A stretch of DNA of 64,000 bases from Fusarium oxysporum f. sp. lycopersici 4287 (taxonomy: Eukaryota; Ascomycota; Sordariomycetes; Hypocreales; Nectriaceae), in assembly GCF_000149955.1 (NCBI RefSeq), contig NC_030995.1, forward strand, positions 2,311,453 through 2,375,452. Direction: 5' to 3'. Positions within the stretch are counted from its first letter, which is position 1, and each line of letters opens with the position of its first letter. The position numbers and the translations under genes were made by a program. Below, one piece after another: positions 23,220 to 35,576 of the stretch. The notes beneath the pieces are model-generated. The model was not told the DNA's origin and did no database searches. It saw nothing but the letters and a program-made list of their open reading frames with translations.

Positions 23220-24466
23220 GCTTAATCAGAGAAGAATGATGTCGAATTCAGATGAGAATATGCACGAGCAGATCTAGCATTTTATTTACATCCATCGGCT
23301 ATCTCCCCAACTATCTCCCTAACTACCGACGTGCAGGTGTCCACTATGATGCGTAGAAAAGCACATTGTCAATCGTCGTCATGCAATCGAGATGCGCACT
23401 CGGGTTCGTAATCATGCCGTCAAGATATAATGACTATAGTGAACATGCTAGGACTAAAGCTCCGGTGATTCCAAAGACCTAAGTCAATGACATTATGACT
23501 CTGGAAATAAAATTGTTTGACGTTGTATCACCGGTGGGCGAGTGGATACTGAACGGGCTGATCCGTCAGTCGTTGGCGTAGCTGTGACTTGACTATGGCG
23601 TAATGCTTTGGCGATTTTATGTCGAGACTTGGCGTTGGCAACCGAAACAGGTACCATCACGTAAAATATCCTTGTAAATAGTAATTACCTTCGTAGATAC
23701 TGTTAACTACCCTTATTGACGTCGTGATGGTTAAGTTTGCTGTGTTATTCCGCGTATAGTGGGCGCGCTGCGGAATGCTAGACGAACCACCCGGTCAACG
23801 GCAAGACAATGAATGGCAAGCTAGACTAACCCCCCAAGATCCAGATCCCGATCCATTCAAGGGGCGGCAAGAAAAATTAGGACCATTATCCTAAATGACG
23901 AAAAGACTTAGGTAAGTTTAGTGTATTTTAGTAGATCTTCAGACCAGTTAATTTTAGCACCCTATTTTAACGTCAGAAGTTTTTATCACCCTTTGAGGCC
24001 ATTCAACGTTAATAAGCTCATTAAACCCGCATATCCGAAAAGTCTTGGGGTAATTCGTGTGTCACACTCTACATCAGCATTCGCATGCCCAGCCTCTCCC
24101 AAACCTATCAGAGACATCGGTGTCCTCCGTCCGGAGCTAATGACCCGGAGAAGTGATATATTCTTCTAGGGTTCAAGACAAGACGAATCAAAAGCAAGGA
24201 ATTAAGTTACTCGTCTCTGTCATTGGCCGAAAGTTTGAACATCGTCAGTGGCATCAACTGTTGGTGTTGAACAATCCGTCATTTGTCGTGGAATGGCCGT
24301 CACAAAGGGAGTAACCACTACAGTGAAGCTGGTCATTTCGCCGTCATGGTGTTCATATCACAGTTTATATGTATACAGACAGGGAGAGAGCACTTCAAAG
24401 AATCGCAAATATATCTTTATCTATGTAATCATCGCTCTCGATATCTATATTCCAATCGCAACCACC
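23220..24466. other. Divergent intergenic region, about 1.25 kb
   Basis: Promoter space for the Rds1-like gene (minus) and the hemerythrin-like gene (plus). No gene-like ORF or RNA was seen. Confidence 0.5.
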
Positions 24467-25185
24467 ATGTCTTCAATCCGTGCAATTTTGACTCCTCAAC
24501 TCCGCGCAGCCATCAGACCTCAACACTTCCGCACTTACCAGAAACCTATCCGTTTTCAAGTCGCAGCCATGTCCGCCGTCTCAGACGCCATTGTCAAAGA
24601 CCATCGCGAGCTTAAGGACTACTACAATGAAGTAGTCAACTCCACCGACCACGATCACCAGCAGCGCTTCGGTAATCAATTCGTGTGGGAGCTTGCGCGT
24701 CATTCAATCGGTGAAGAACTCATTGTCTATCCTGCCATGGAGAAGTATATGGGCGATAAAGGAAAACAGTTGGCTGATGAAGATCGTCAAGAGCACCATC
24801 AGGTACCTTCACCTCCCCTCCATCACTTCATCACTTTATTAATACTTTATAGGTCAAGGAGCTACTCAAGGTCTTCCAGAACCTTAAAGCCCAAGATCCT
24901 GAATATCTTCCCAAGATCAAAGAAATCTGGGGCTTGCTGGAGAAGCACATTGAAGAGGAAGAGAACCGAGATTTGCCTGCTCTTGAACAGGCGATCAAGT
25001 CGCATGACCAAGAGACGGAGAGTTTGGCGACGCAGTTTGCTCGTACGAAGCAGTTTGTGCCGACGAGGAGTCATCCAAGCGCTGGAGAGAATCCGCCTTT
25101 CGAGTCGGTTATGGGACTCATGGCGGCGCCTATCGATAAGCTCGCTGATATGTTCCGCAAGTTCCCTGATAAGAGTCAGCTGTAA
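24467..25185 (+). CDS. Hemerythrin-like (HHE) domain protein
   Basis: Two exons (24467-24802, 24853-25185) give 222 residues. The HHE domain has the expected iron-ligand pattern: 'IVKDHRELKDYY', 'LARHSIGEELIVYPAME', 'DRQEHHQVKELLKVF' and 'LEKHIEEEENRDLPAL'. These are the H, H/E, H and H...E positions of a diiron four-helix bundle. The first about 35 residues are basic and Ser/Arg/Gln-rich, compatible with a mitochondrial targeting sequence ending near the second Met. Fungal HHE proteins are linked to iron or oxygen/NO handling. The neighbouring Rds1-like gene is also a metal four-helix protein, but no shared pathway is shown. Confidence 0.9.
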
Positions 25186-26294
25186 AATGCATTGGCGGCG
25201 AGTGTCATTAGGCGGAGGATGAACTAAACCAGAATGATTCAGTGTTTTGTCTTAAGTATCTACTGGAATAACATCAAATGAATGGGAATAATATTGAGAT
25301 ACATACCTATCATGAGTTGCTTTAATAGCGTTGTTATCAGTGACGTCACTATCGATAAGGATAAGGCCCAACAAGCTACCCTGTGACAAAAGATTAGATG
25401 TTGATTAATGTGATTTAACGGCGTCTGAAGAGAAGGAAGGTATTCAATTGAATTGGTAAGAAGTGTCAGGCTTATAAAGCTCTCTGCGTTATTCAATTCA
25501 ACCTATGTGTATTATCAGGTGAGCTTCAAACCATTTCCAGCTCTGCAAAGTAAGATTTACAAGCTTCCTGTTAAGTCATGATCCAAATCGTCATCCATAT
25601 AGAGGCAATTGGGTAGCAGAATCTTATTCTTAATTAAAATTAACCCACTCAGAAGTGTATTGATTTCCATGTCCCGATCTTTGCCTCCATTGAGTCACGA
25701 CAGCAAGTTCCGAACGCGCTGGGCCATTCTCATCATTTGCTCTTATCTTATCATTCGATCATGACAATGCCGCCTCTAAGCGACAGGGCGTGGGGTTGAC
25801 AAAGATTTACTCAGGTAGCTTGTCAATTAGCTCTAGCATTCCGTCTATCTGGGTATTAATCGACCGAGAAGAAGATGATATTAATTTGAGAAAATTCTCA
25901 GCATATGTGACGAGTGCAGTACAAGTATGATTGATAGTTGAAAAATTTGTCAGCAGCTTGAGGTGTAAGTCGCAGCGCTGAAGAGATAAAAAGTATCGAG
26001 ATCTTGACTCTATCAGGAGCAAATAAGTTATGAATTAAGATGTCATTTCTTGTTTTTCAATGCCGACGAAAAGCTGTCAAATTTGTCACGAATTGCTTCT
26101 CCACGCCAGTCATTCCAGGCCGTTATCGCTCATGGCGAAAGCTAAAAGGGTAGCGCAGGGTTAATCCGATGCGGGGTCGGCCATCGCCCCAAACTTTTAC
26201 GTATCACCAAATCTCAACCCCACGATAATAAATAAAGCACCACTAACCTCATCTCATCCCTTTCTCTTTACTCACTCTCTCGAACACATCCAAA
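25186..26294. other. Intergenic region, about 1.1 kb
   Basis: No supported gene. The end (26220-26294) is the CT-rich leader of the P5CR gene, with an AATAAATAAAG stretch near 26227-26238. Confidence 0.5.
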
Positions 26295-27189
26295 ATGACT
26301 CCCTCACTACAAGACGCCAAAATTACCTTCCTAGGCGGTGGCAACATGGCCGCCGCCATTATCGGCGGCCTCCTCGCCAAAAACATCTCCAAATCCAACA
26401 TCTACGTCTCCGAGCCGTGGGACGTGAACCGCAACAAGATGGCCGACCTAGGCGTCAAAACCACCGCGGACAACAAAGAAGCCGCCGCTGATGCTGACGT
26501 CGTCATCCTCGCTGTGAAGCCGCAGGTCGCAAAGGGTGTTTGCGAGGAGCTCAGCTCTGCTTGGGCTAAGAGGGATAGTCTGCCTGTTGTTATTTCTATC
26601 GCGGCTGGTATTACGCTGGAGAGCCTTGCGCGGTGGTTCAAGGGCGATGCGGGTAAGGCGCCGCATATTGTGCGTGTTATGCCGAATACGCCTGCGCTTG
26701 TTGGGGAGGGTGCGAGTGGGCTCTATGCGGCGGATGATGTTACCAAGGAGGAGAAGGAGTTGACGTCTGCGCTTTTGGGGAGTGTGAGCAAGGCTACTGA
26801 GTGGGTTGATAAGGAGGAGCTTCTTGACGTCGTCACTGGTATCTCCGGTAAGTTCATCATCACATCCTACAAAAGCAACATCGCTAATATGTCTAGGCTC
26901 TGGCCCTGCTTATTTCTTCGCTTTCGTCGAGCATCTCATATCCAGCGGTATCGGTCTCGGTCTCTCTGAGGAGCAGGCTACTCGCCTCGCTACACAGACC
27001 TGCCTTGGTGCCGGAAAGATGCTCGTTGAGTCCTCCGATGAGCCCTCTCAGCTGCGAAAGAACGTCACCAGCCCTAACGGTACTACCCACGCTGCTCTTG
27101 TCAGCTTTGAGAGCTCTGGTCTGAAGGAGATTGTGGATAAGGCTGTCAAGGCTGCTGCCGACCGCGCCAAGGAGCTTGGAAAGAACTAA
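26295..27189 (+). CDS. PRO3: Pyrroline-5-carboxylate reductase
   Basis: Last step of proline synthesis: reduction of 1-pyrroline-5-carboxylate to L-proline with NAD(P)H. Two exons (26295-26847, 26897-27189) give 281 residues, the usual length. The N-terminal Rossmann motif is 'FLGGGNMAAAIIGGLL'. 'VVILAVKPQ', 'SIAAGITLESL' and 'RVMPNTPALVGEG' follow. The family signature in the helical dimer domain is intact across the intron: 'GISGSGPAYFFAFVEHL', then 'AGKMLVESSDEPSQLRKNVTSPNGTT'. Codon choice is strong and the gene appears fully functional; a housekeeping gene marking the end of the compact part of the window. Confidence 0.96.
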
Positions 27190-29385
27190 ATAGCTGCGTT
27201 GATCATGGAAATGACACACAATTCATAGAGAAATAAAAGCAAAACTGTTAACAAAGGATATCTGAACTTGAACTGTATATTGGAGTTTGTGCTTGGGTAT
27301 TTAAGGTAAGATCTGGTGACCTTTCAAGAGGCGATGGGCTTGTGCGATCATGTTAACTCGAATACACCTAAGTACTATAGAGCCACACTATTCTGGACGG
27401 TAGTTATTCACCCAGTTCGGGTACTATTACTCATAGAGATCCTGAAGAAAGTTCCTGAGACTCGCTCTTCTATCGGGCAAAAGCTCGAACGAGTAAACAT
27501 TAAAGAATTGACTGCTTAAAGCTTGAGTTGATTGGGATTCCTTCCAGTGTATTGGCTCGATGCATCTCATTTAAATTCAGACAAGTAAGCCATATCGATA
27601 TCTCGGCCAGATAGATCAAAGCATCTCGTTTAAATATTACCCATAAGCTTTAGCTATTAATCAAGCAAGCGGGGTAGTGTTCAGTCTGCGGAGGTCTCGC
27701 TTATGATAACAAATCGGCCCGTAAGAGTGTTAGTAAGATATGAAACAAACATGGTTGCCGTTAACCCGGCCGTTGTATGCCCAATAATTTAGTTCGATGT
27801 CTTATGGGTCCTCTACCTAACAGGTCATCGTCCTACATGATGCTCCCGCTAGAATGCACAGACGTACCATGCACACTTGCGAGATGATCCCACCGCAACC
27901 CCATGGGGAACGTGCAGATCAGGTTAGTCTCGAACTCTGACCTGCATCCCAGACGAGTCTTGCAAAATTACCCTAGGGGCTTGCGCCCGTTATTCTGTAT
28001 ACATATTAATCACGCATCCACCCGTCGCAGCTTCCCCTTCTCCATCTTTCAGTTACCCCATAGGACCAATCTTTTGCTAATGTAATAGCTTATCGCGACG
28101 AGGTCAGTCCCTGGGGCATGGCTCTCGAGCCCAGCGCGACTCACCCTCGAAGCTTGGTATAATCTAATAATGATCGGAATGATTATCTTCTGTTTCTTTC
28201 TTATCATGGTTGTTCTTGCTCTCCTCCTTTTTATCGCTAAAGAGGCGAGGCTATGATACTAGGCCTGCTGACCTTGCAACAGACTTGTAACACTGTTCTG
28301 ATGATTTACGCGTAATCGTGCGACACTCGTTTCCTGTGGCTGCCTATTCAACACTATCATCCATGCTACTTCTCCAATACAGACCGCGGAATTCAAAGAT
28401 ATCCGGCAGGGTGAAGGAGTGGTTCCAGCATGAAGTGCATTTAGTGTGATGGATGCTAGCTACATATACACCAAAGGTTGCACCATAGCCTGCTGCCTAT
28501 ACTGAGGCCTAAAGCTTACGCTCAGAATTGTAGCATGATTCTATTCCTGTTTAACTGAGATGGGCGCGCGGAGTTGAGTGCGGCTCCGCGATAGGGTGGG
28601 TCATATTTCTCTGGCACACCATATTCACACATTCGCTCCTATTTCTGCTTTCGACCAAAATAAAAGGAGGCTCGATTAGCAGCAATGGTGCAGTGGGGGG
28701 CTGGCCACTTGAGGCTGGCCCTTGAGGCTCAGGGGGGCTCAAGTCTAGTCGAATCAGGATTGTGTTAGGATCATATCATAGTTTCACAAGAATCTCTTAC
28801 TTAATATTATCCTAATCTTTGCTCACAGTTAAGCGAAGAGCTTTCTGTCTTACATGCGCGCCAGCCTCCGATTTCTTTGGGGGTGTCCCTAATAAGCACC
28901 TTTGGCTTGTGTGCTTGACGGAATACCTTGATTGTGTGTAATTTCACTGAGCCAAGTCGATCTGGGTTTAGATTAGTTACTGAATACTTGTCTATGTGAT
29001 TATACGGACAGACTGTCACTAAATCGTCCGGAGGTGGATGCATGCCCACACAAGTATTTCCAATTTGCGCGACGCGATACGAAGTGAGGAATCTCTAAGC
29101 TAGAGAAGAAATCTATCTGGATGAATGGAACACTCACCCTACAAGAGACGAAGACAAAACCAACACATTCGAACAACCACCAGTCCCGCCAACTTTCCAT
29201 CCTCAAAACCTGCCCGCCTGTCATTCCGAATGTGGATTACATGCGAAAAGACTTGGCTGCTGTTGTCCCCCCGAACATCTTCTAAATCTGAGACACAACC
29301 ACTGTTCCCACAAAGGGCCAGCTCCAGCTCACCAGATTCCAGATTCCAGATTCCAAAACTAGTGACATCTTCCACCGAGTTCCCC
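27190..29385. other. Gene-poor region, 2.2 kb, with a decayed gene copy
   Basis: Holds a degenerate partial copy of the 35.5-kb membrane-protein gene (listed separately). An imperfect 15-base direct repeat, GCATCTCATTTAAAT near 27562 and GCATCTCGTTTAAAT near 27621, was noticed. The remainder shows only chance ORFs. Confidence 0.5.
27985..28250 (+). pseudogene. Degenerate 5' fragment of the membrane-protein gene at 35577
   Basis: By eye this segment aligns with 35460-35720. The best block is 28102-28160 against 35577-35636: it shares GGGGCATGGC, CTCGAGCCC, ACTCACC and GAAGCTTGGT in the same order and spacing. The upstream flank also matches loosely (AGTTACCCCATAGGACCA against GGTTACCCACAGAACCA). 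The ATG of the intact gene is not kept and the frame is broken. The downstream part is diverged but keeps TGAT...GG and short ATC runs. It is a dead duplicate. Confidence 0.7.
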
Positions 29386-31225
29386 TCAATTGCCAACTTC
29401 CTCTACATCTGCGTTCTTGTCATCCTTCATACCGTGGCCCTGTCGATCTTCCCAAGAGGAGGACGGGACCCAGTGAACCGACTTACGAGCGACGCTTACT
29501 TCTTCATAGAGCTGATCAACTTGCTCCAAAGTGAGCCCCTTTGTCTCATAGATGAAGAACCAAACAAATGCAATGCATAGGAAACAGCAGCCGAACCACA
29601 CAAAAAAGATCTTGGACTGCAAGTTTGCATTTCCATCGCCATAATTGACCATAAACGGGGTGGAATAAGCCAGAGCCCAGTTGAGTAGCCAGTTTGTAGC
29701 GGTCGTGATGCTGAGGGATTTGGCTCGTGTCTTAAGTGGGAAAATCTCTCCGGTCACCACCCAAACGAGGGGACCCCAAGTAGCTGCAAAGATGGAGATG
29801 TAAATGCAAACAAAGGCCACAGCCGCTCGCTGCCCGCCGAGGTTCTTGATAAAAATCTCGCCGTTATCGTACTGCCCGGTAGACAGAGTGCCACAGACAG
29901 CGACAATCAGTTGAGAGATAGACATGCCAATTGCGCCCCACAGCAACATTGGCCGGCGTCCCCATTTATCGATTGCATACATTCCGGGCACCGTCGATGC
30001 AACATTGATAGCTGAAGTGATCATTGAGATGACAAAGCCACTAGACACACCCGAGTTTTGAAAGTATTTGGTGCCGTAATAAAACTAGAAGATTGTTAGT
30101 TGGCTTGAAGCTTCTTAGAAGTAACTTTCACTGAACTTACGATGAAGTTGATGCCTAAGGGAACAGTCAGAATTGTTCAAGAAACGTCAGGAGCTGCCTG
30201 AGGCTGTGGGAGAGATGGACTAGCGCGTGTTGTGCTCACCTGTAAGCTGCTGTAGCGCCTGAACGCCCATACCCGTGAGTTGCCTCTTGAGCATGGGAGG
30301 CTTAAAGCATTGGAGATATGAGGACTGCCCAAGACTCATCTCGAACTCATGGTTTGCTACAACCTCATTGAGTTCATTTGCGACTTCTGGGGAATCAGCA
30401 GGCAATCTTCGAAGGCGGCTGAGAGCCTTTGCCGCCTTGTCCATCTGGCTCTTCTTTACAAGGAAGCGTGGAGTTTCTGGAAGAAACAGCAATCCGCTAA
30501 AGAGGATAAGAGACCAAGCGAGTTGGAGCGCGATGGGGATTCGATAGGAGCCTGAATCATCCCGTTTCGCAGTCGCGTTGTTTACGACGGCGGCGAGAAG
30601 AAGGCCGATGGTGATGGCCCACTGGTAGGAGCCAACGATGGCACCACGGATCCATTTGGGTGCTGTTTCAGACTGATACAGAGGAACTTGAGGAGAGTTA
30701 GCCGCTGTACCACATGGCTAAACATAGTGCATACTAGTAGCAGATATAAGACCAACACCGAAGCCAGCAAAGAAGCGGCCTGCCAGAAACAACGGAATAT
30801 CAGTCGCGATAGTGTGCAAAACAACTCCAAGGTTGAAGACCCAAGTCGAGATCATCAAACCAGGGCGGCGACCAAGCCAATCAGACAAGAGAGGCGAGGC
30901 GAGGGCACCGAAAAAAGTGCCTGCAGAGAGAATAGACACGATGGCTGATTCTTGAGACGAAGTGACGTTGGGGTTTCCATCAGCATCAACGTGACCTGTG
31001 CTGAATTCACGCTGCCAGTAAGGCATGGCCAGGATACCGCTAATGGTGCCAGTATCATAGCTATAGAACAGGTCAGTCACCTTGGGCTTGTCGAGAGAGG
31101 GAGGAGGTGGCAAACCCAAAGAGAACACCACCAAAGGCAACGAAGAAGCCGACGGCGATGGCAGGCCACGCTTTGCCAGGTTCATCTTGGGGCCTTGGAA
31201 GAGACACTTTGCCGATAAGTCCCAT
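29386..31225 (-). CDS. MFS sugar transporter (hexose-porter type)
   Basis: Five exons (31225-31116, 31060-30735, 30686-30240, 30154-30141, 30084-29386) give 531 residues with phase kept at every junction. Exon 4 is only 14 bases long. Sugar-porter marks are all present: 'FGYDTGTISG' in helix 1 built over intron 1, 'DWLGRRPGLM' in loop 2-3, 'PLYQSETAP', 'LPETPRFL' at the end of helix 6, 'QQLTGINFIFYYG' in helix 7 (assembled from exons 3-5), 'DKWGRRPML' and 'YETKGLTLEQVD' after helix 12. It should be a 12-helix proton symporter or facilitator for hexose at the plasma membrane. It lies next to the dead GH32 gene, so fructose uptake is a reasonable guess but is not shown by sequence. Confidence 0.93.
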
Positions 31226-33332
31226 CGTCAAAGTGATGAAGTGTACCGAACTACTGCTGAGATGGAAGATAAAATAGTCAAGAAGAGGATGTTTGGCTGC
31301 TGTGAGTAGAGGAATTCCTGTTGTAAAGATGATCTGGGTTGTGGAAACAACCACCCTCTTATAGATTCTTCGCAGTTTTGAGATTTATCTTATCTTTGGC
31401 CGAATTCTGGAGATCGTGCCCATGGAGAAGCTGGAGCCTGTATTGGTGACTTGGCCAATCTCTTTGATTGCATCTGGCTTTAGGAAAGACTAAGACGAGT
31501 CGGCGACGTTCGTCTCACATGTCTGCCAAGCCATTCATTGGGATCCACTGTGATTGAACTTCACTCAAGCTGGTGTTGATAAGCTTTGAGAAGCATCGCC
31601 ACAAATCCCGGAGATATCGAAGCACGACGGCGCCGAATAGAGCCAATCATCTCTCGCACCACTACGTAGTTCATCCGTTGGTTCAAAGATTCTACAAATG
31701 AGCCAGGATTATGCGTGACTTCGACATGGATAAGCAGCTGCTACAGCGAAGTCGGGCGATTTTGACCCTAGAATGTTTCTAGAATACGTCGGCCAAGCCG
31801 GGGCTAACTTGAACGATCAAGTCTCCGTCATCTGCATCTCTGCCCGCAACAATGCAACTGTAACCGAACTTGGAACTGGGGATAGCATCATGTTGGGTGC
31901 GGGGTTGGCCTGTTGGCTGTTGGAGCTGAGCTATCGTGCGGAATTCTTTGCTTGGCCATCGCTTATAAATTCCCATAGATCGACAGACATTAGGCCATTT
32001 TGGGTTTAGACAAGAGCTATTATACCTTCCCTATATGGAGTAGATGAGGAGTCTAAGTGATGAGAGAAGGCTGGTAGGAGTAGGGTAGCTACCTGCAGCG
32101 TCCCCCTCACGGAAGTGGATTTGCTTCCTTGCAACCCCCCCGCACAATCAAGTTATTCCCAATGGGGGTTAACACGCCGTTCAAAAACAAGCTTGATCGA
32201 CACAATTTCGAATGTCGCCTTATCCCTACCAGTGATTGTCCAGGGGTGTCATTTGTCGCGCCGGCAAGAAGGCACGATGTAACACTGACCACCTTGCAAG
32301 TGGACTCCTCTGACGCCTAGAGGTGTCATCCCAACTTCCATTCACCTTCCAGAAACCCGCTGGCAGACACATCGCTTACTAGCGTCTGCATTGATTCCAG
32401 TCGAAGCGCTGCGTTGCATTGCGAGAGCATTACCCTCGTACCATGACGGCTCCCAAGTCGGCTAGTCCACATATGGTATTTTGAGAGTCCCATGCATTCT
32501 GTAATCCGTACTTCCTTTGACAATAGCCTCAGCCTAGACAAGGTTAACTGTCTGAGTTCAAGCCTGTTCTGTCCTTCCATGCATATTCCATTTCCACTAT
32601 CGAGCCTGACATCCTTGCGTGCTGATCGTCATTTCCCATTTGGCCTGACCTATTGTATTGGAGAACATAACACATGGAGCTCCCACAATGGATTGTTGGC
32701 CCGGAGTTGTTGCCCATATCCGTGCTTGTTTAGACTCGGCCAATGCACTAAGCGCATGGTCAAGGCTCAACGGGCGACTCTGAGTGATGAATCTCCATGC
32801 TTGAGCAAGCAATTGATCCGTGCTTCACCTCGTTTGCGAGAATTGTCAAAGCTCTGTCAGAATTATGGCATGTTAAAAACGACCCGGTTGTGAGGGGATT
32901 CAGGTCCGGCAAGGATCATCTTCCGTGGATCTTACCCCCACTTCGAATCATCCGATAATACCGTATGAATGGCTTTGGCTCTACGTACCACCCGCCATAT
33001 CCCCGACCGTGCATGCGTGGAACGTCTTGTGCTGTGCTTCTAGACTAGCTCTAGCTCATTAGACCCTAGTCACTGTTCTCGGCATGCCTTCTCCACTACT
33101 CTATCAGTCAGGAAGTTGGTTTTGGCCGATGTACTCCAGACTCATACGCATATTCGGTTCAGGCCATGGCGCCAAAGTGATAGTACTCCGAGGTTGCGAC
33201 TTGCGAGCTTTGCACTTGAGGTACAAAGGCTTCCATGTAACTGCACTTAATGAAGGAATGATCAGGACAAGTCCAGCAGTTGCCAGATCTGATTCTCTCT
33301 GTCCCTCTCCTCTACTCCCCCCTCAAGTTATC
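31226..33332. other. Gene-poor region, 2.1 kb
   Basis: Contains the transporter promoter. A CGGN6CGG motif sits at 31790-31801. No gene or RNA could be supported. Confidence 0.5.
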
Positions 33333-34893
33333 ATGATCTATTCGGCTCTTCTCTCATTAACCGCCACCTTGGCCGCTGAAGCTTCGCTCCCTGAACTCAA
33401 GAATTGTCATTCTAAGAGTCATCTAGACCCTAAAAGCCCCGGTTTCGAGACTAGCGATCTCAAAAGCTGGAAGGTTATTAGTGGCACTGCGTTCGGCAAG
33501 GACTCCATCTTAAGTAATATATCCTAACGGGATGGTCCCTTTCACTAAGATGGCAAAAGACTTCTTCTCGGCACCAAGCAGGCTGGTGAGGAAGCCGTTG
33601 GCAAACTCAGTCAAGCACCTTCAGAGCCAGCTCTGCCCTAAGTTTTCTAATTGGATAAGGCTATGACCTTAATTACCTCTATGTTGCTCTTATGCGCGAC
33701 TTAGACAGAAAGCCCCTTCTAAAGCAGATAGCTACCAATAATAAGGCTCTCGTTTATATCACCTAGGATATAAGTAAGTGGCAGGGTCAGAAGGTGCACA
33801 TCCTCGTGCATAATAGTAGCACGGCAAAGTCATAGGGCCATATTAACATCGCTGATATCTGTGTTAGCTGCCATGTTCTTAGGGACGGCAAAGGCATCTC
33901 GTTTAACATCCTCGGTCAGGCAAACCAAGTCCCTCAGAGCTACTCCGCTTGCTCCTCCTACGCAGCCGACTCCATCAGACCCCAGTACCACTAATCGACG
34001 ACCCCGCAGGTCTAGCTGGGTTCCATGGGGCTCATCACCTCTTCAGTCAATATAACCCAGAGGCTCTGCTGTAGGGTCCGATACGTTAAGCACACGCCAA
34101 GAGCACTGATGCGGTTCACTGGCGTGAACAGCCAGTTACTTTATATCCTGCTAAAGTAAGCAATCCAAGTAATAACTCTGGTTGCTTTCCTGGGAGCAGA
34201 GTTATTAATAACAAGAAGAATAAGCTGCAGCTTATCTTGACTGATTACGTCAACCTCGCTTATAATCATGGTGCGGGCGAGGAGAGTATTATTATGGCAA
34301 CAAGCAAAGATGGAAAGAAGTTTAATCTTGCCAAAGAACCAGTCGTCTCAGGCCCTCCTAAGGGAGAAGATCCATTCTTACGAGACCTCAAGGTTTTCCG
34401 TGATCCAACGGATAACACAGTGGAAGATGGCTGTTGGCACCACGAACGGTGAAAATGGCCAAGTCCAGCTGTACGAATCCGACGACCTCGATTCCCGGTC
34501 TTTGATGAGGGCCCTTCTACCTATGCTATGCAGTGGTACCAGGACGAAGCAGGTCATGATCTAGCCATTACCTGGATGGCGAACTGGCCTAGTCCCAAGT
34601 GGCCAAGCCGCGTGAACGGATGGGCTGGGCAGCAGTCAATCACCCGCGAGATATTCACCTGCAAGGATGGTGGTTCGGGTCAACACCCGATTCTAGAGCT
34701 GAAGACCCTTGCATCTGGCCGGGCCAAGAAGATTAGAACGGCAAAGGTTACTCGGAAGGGTCTCCATATTAATAGTTCCAACAAGTGGACATCTTTCTTC
34801 ATAAGTCTGTGCTTGAGATTTTCGCTAGCGATGGGACTGTGTTTTCGGCTACTATCTTTCCAACGTATCAGGAATCGCAGGACATTAGCCTAG
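33333..34893 (+). pseudogene. GH32 (fructan hydrolase) pseudogene
   Basis: A dead relative of levanase/inulinase genes. It starts with a signal-peptide-like ATG at 33333 and a beta-sandwich domain of the kind found next to bacterial GH32 modules ('GFETSDLKSWKVISGTAF'). Two in-frame TAG codons at 33764 and 33833 fall where the intact relative at 42411 has tryptophan ('W-x-VASL', 'GGWGH'), consistent with G-to-A change. 'RPQYH' near 33980, 'SVNI/QYNPEA', 'VNLAYNHG' and 'PFLRDLKVFRDP' (the RDP motif) follow. A frame change lies near 34420, and the reading continues 'GTTNGENGQVQLYESDDL'. Near 34500 it jumps to 'FDEGPSTYAMQWYQDE', so the block of roughly 90 residues with the catalytic EC motif is missing. 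It ends with 'ITWMANW' and a C-terminal sandwich remnant. Confidence 0.85.
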
Positions 34894-35576
34894 CCTAGTC
34901 GCGAGTGGTGGTGCTTTGGCAGTGAAGTCAATTGCGCTTAGGCCACTCGGCTCCAGCTGGTGCTGATTGACCCAGCTCAAGGCTGTTGGGAAAGGGGTGG
35001 CGTGGTTTTGTTTGACCCTTGTACATCTGAGTACCATAAGCAGAAACAATGTCGCTTTGAATGGGCTCTCTCATACAAGTAATGCCGCGGAACATGTGCA
35101 ACAAATGGCGTGGCGCTACTCGATTTTGATTTGATTCGTCGTGTGCGATGTGATGAGGTGTGACGAATGCTTACTGTTCTGCTCGGCTAGTTTAGTCTTC
35201 CCAGGTTGGCCGTTGACTCGTGGACCTGCCACCCAGAAACTACAAAGAAGAAACTAAGAGTACGTACCCCCCTACTCTGTCGTCGTAGCGTTGCATTGAG
35301 TACAGAGTATCCCCGCGACAATGGACAAGCTAGCTAGATGCACCATGCACCGGTGGCGTGGGGATGAGCAAATTAGTGGCCTGCTAAGGCCCGCTTAGGC
35401 CTGCACCTCGACGAACCCATCAGAGACTAGTGGTTCAGCAAAGGCGGGGTAAAGGTCCTGTTGATCTCTATTAATACTGTCTCGTCTCCACCCTGAGCTA
35501 TTCTCTCGTTTCTTATCGCTCGGTTACCCACAGAACCACTCTCTTGTTCATCCATGCTTTAGCCTGCTGTGTCACA
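34894..35576. other. Intergenic region
   Basis: Nothing recognised except the leader of the next gene, which is part of the duplicated block shared with about 28 kb. Confidence 0.5.
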
